DNA from: Deinococcales bacterium
Lineage (GTDB): Bacteria > Deinococcota > Deinococci > Deinococcales > Deinococcaceae
NCBI GenBank assembly: GCA_014378225.1
Contig: JACMOA010000155.1
Span: forward strand, 1-5,978
Reading direction: 5' to 3'
DNA: 5,978 nucleotides
Shown: in pieces, positions 5,795 to 5,978 of the stretch
How positions within the stretch are numbered: the stretch's first letter is position 1
Layout of the letters: every line of letters begins with the position of its first letter
Translations under genes and position numbers: made by a program
The notes under the pieces: generated by a model
What the model was told of the DNA's origin: nothing
Seen by the model: only the letters and a program-made list of their open reading frames with translations
Database searches by the model: none

Positions 5795-5978
5795 CAGTGG
5801 GGCTTCTACCGCTTTTTGGGCAGGTCCACCGGACCCCAGACCCTCGCCAAAAGTAAACGAGTCAAAGATTCCCAGAAGTCCCTCGAGCGCTCCACCATCC
5901 CCAAAGCCAGATACGACTTCGCGGGCGGCTTCGTAGTCGGCCTAAGCTTCCTTCGGTAGAGAGTCGCCCTTTTCGAGC
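5795..5978 (-). other. Coding-like frame upstream of the Roadblock domain, broken by an in-frame TAG
   Basis: Read on the minus strand in phase with the Roadblock-like ORF, this stretch encodes LEKGDSLPKEA, a TAG at 5942-5944, then ADYEAAREVVSGFGDGGALE and a Gly-rich linker into the domain. Codons on both sides are rich in G-first triplets, as in true coding sequence, and no ATG, GTG or TTG lies between the TAG and 5794. Ignoring the stop, GD..(P)KEA.ADYEAAREV resembles the second half of a tetratricopeptide repeat. Either a TPR-Roadblock gene carries a nonsense mutation or sequencing error, or an upstream gene ends here and the next starts at GTG 5794. A different frame is also open to the edge and stops at 5806-5808, but it uses several AGG codons and looks like a shadow. 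Confidence 0.4.

Larger units (their letters stand above)
100..5887. repeat. Dispersed overabundant palindrome CTCGAG (56 copies)
   Basis: Hand counting gives 56 copies of the self-complementary hexamer CTCGAG from 100-105 to 5882-5887, about one per 107 bases, where random sequence would give one or two. 28 copies are preceded by G and a further 19 are followed by C, so 47 of 56 match at least seven bases of GCTCGAGC; seven are the full octamer (for example 1711-1718, 2068-2075, 2524-2531, 3882-3889). Copies occur in every gene and in the spacers. Within genes they are read in all phases: Leu-Glu, Ser-Ser and x-Arg-x. Copies are rare in 397-764, 806-1087 and 4033-4327. Confidence 0.95.

Noticed and set aside
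100..5887. CTCGAG copies as cloning-linker (XhoI) artefacts or a CRISPR array
   Set aside because: Spacing is irregular, copies sit within conserved protein coding in all phases, and no longer repeat unit surrounds them.
5429..5959. 176-codon plus-strand ORF opposite the Roadblock-like gene
   Set aside because: It is antisense to a better-supported domain, rich in Gln/Arg as expected of a shadow frame, and no family is recognisable.
5806..5978. Minus-strand frame ending in PVDLPKKR and open to the window edge
   Set aside because: It looks like a plausible C-terminus, but it uses AGG repeatedly and its G-rich third positions are what a shadow of the adjacent G-first coding frame would show. 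Not fully excluded.
1..5978. tRNA, rRNA, riboswitch, insertion sequence, prophage or defence genes
   Set aside because: I looked for conserved tRNA arms, transposase motifs, terminal repeats and defence-type domains and saw none.

Overview
The window carries seven protein-coding regions and looks like an ordinary bacterial chromosome, not a mobile element. I infer a member of the Deinococcota (Deinococcus/Thermus/Meiothermus relatives). The grounds are the style of the chlorite dismutase-family protein, three genes whose start codons sit 6-7 bases after a TANNNT box (leaderless-type starts, common in that phylum), and moderate-to-high GC. No rRNA or other taxonomic marker is present, so this placement is tentative.

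Layout. (1) 1-786, plus strand: C-terminal part of a protein I cannot identify. (2) 2647 down to 810, minus strand: a two-gene operon, an aldo/keto reductase followed by a ChdC/HemQ-type coproheme decarboxylase, joined by an ATGA stop/start overlap. (3) 2648-3008: a divergent spacer with inverted and direct repeats and candidate promoters at both ends. (4) 3009-4864, plus strand: an ECF sigma factor and, again by ATGA overlap, its presumed membrane anti-sigma factor, whose outer part looks like a beta-propeller. (5) 5310 down to 4891, minus strand: tsaE, convergent with the anti-sigma gene. (6) 5794 down to 5438, minus strand: a small Roadblock/LC7-like domain. Its reading frame stays coding-like upstream to the window edge but is broken by one in-frame TAG.

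How the genes work together. The sigma/anti-sigma pair forms a self-contained envelope-sensing switch. ChdC catalyses the last step of the coproporphyrin-dependent heme pathway, and the co-transcribed reductase has an unknown partner role. TsaE belongs to the tRNA t6A modification machinery.

The most striking signal is not a gene. The palindrome CTCGAG occurs 56 times by hand count in 5978 bases, against one or two expected by chance. It lies in all genes, in all codon phases and in the spacers, and usually has a G before it or a C after it. This resembles the HIP1 octamer of cyanobacteria but with a different sequence, and is the best candidate here for an undescribed genome-scale system.
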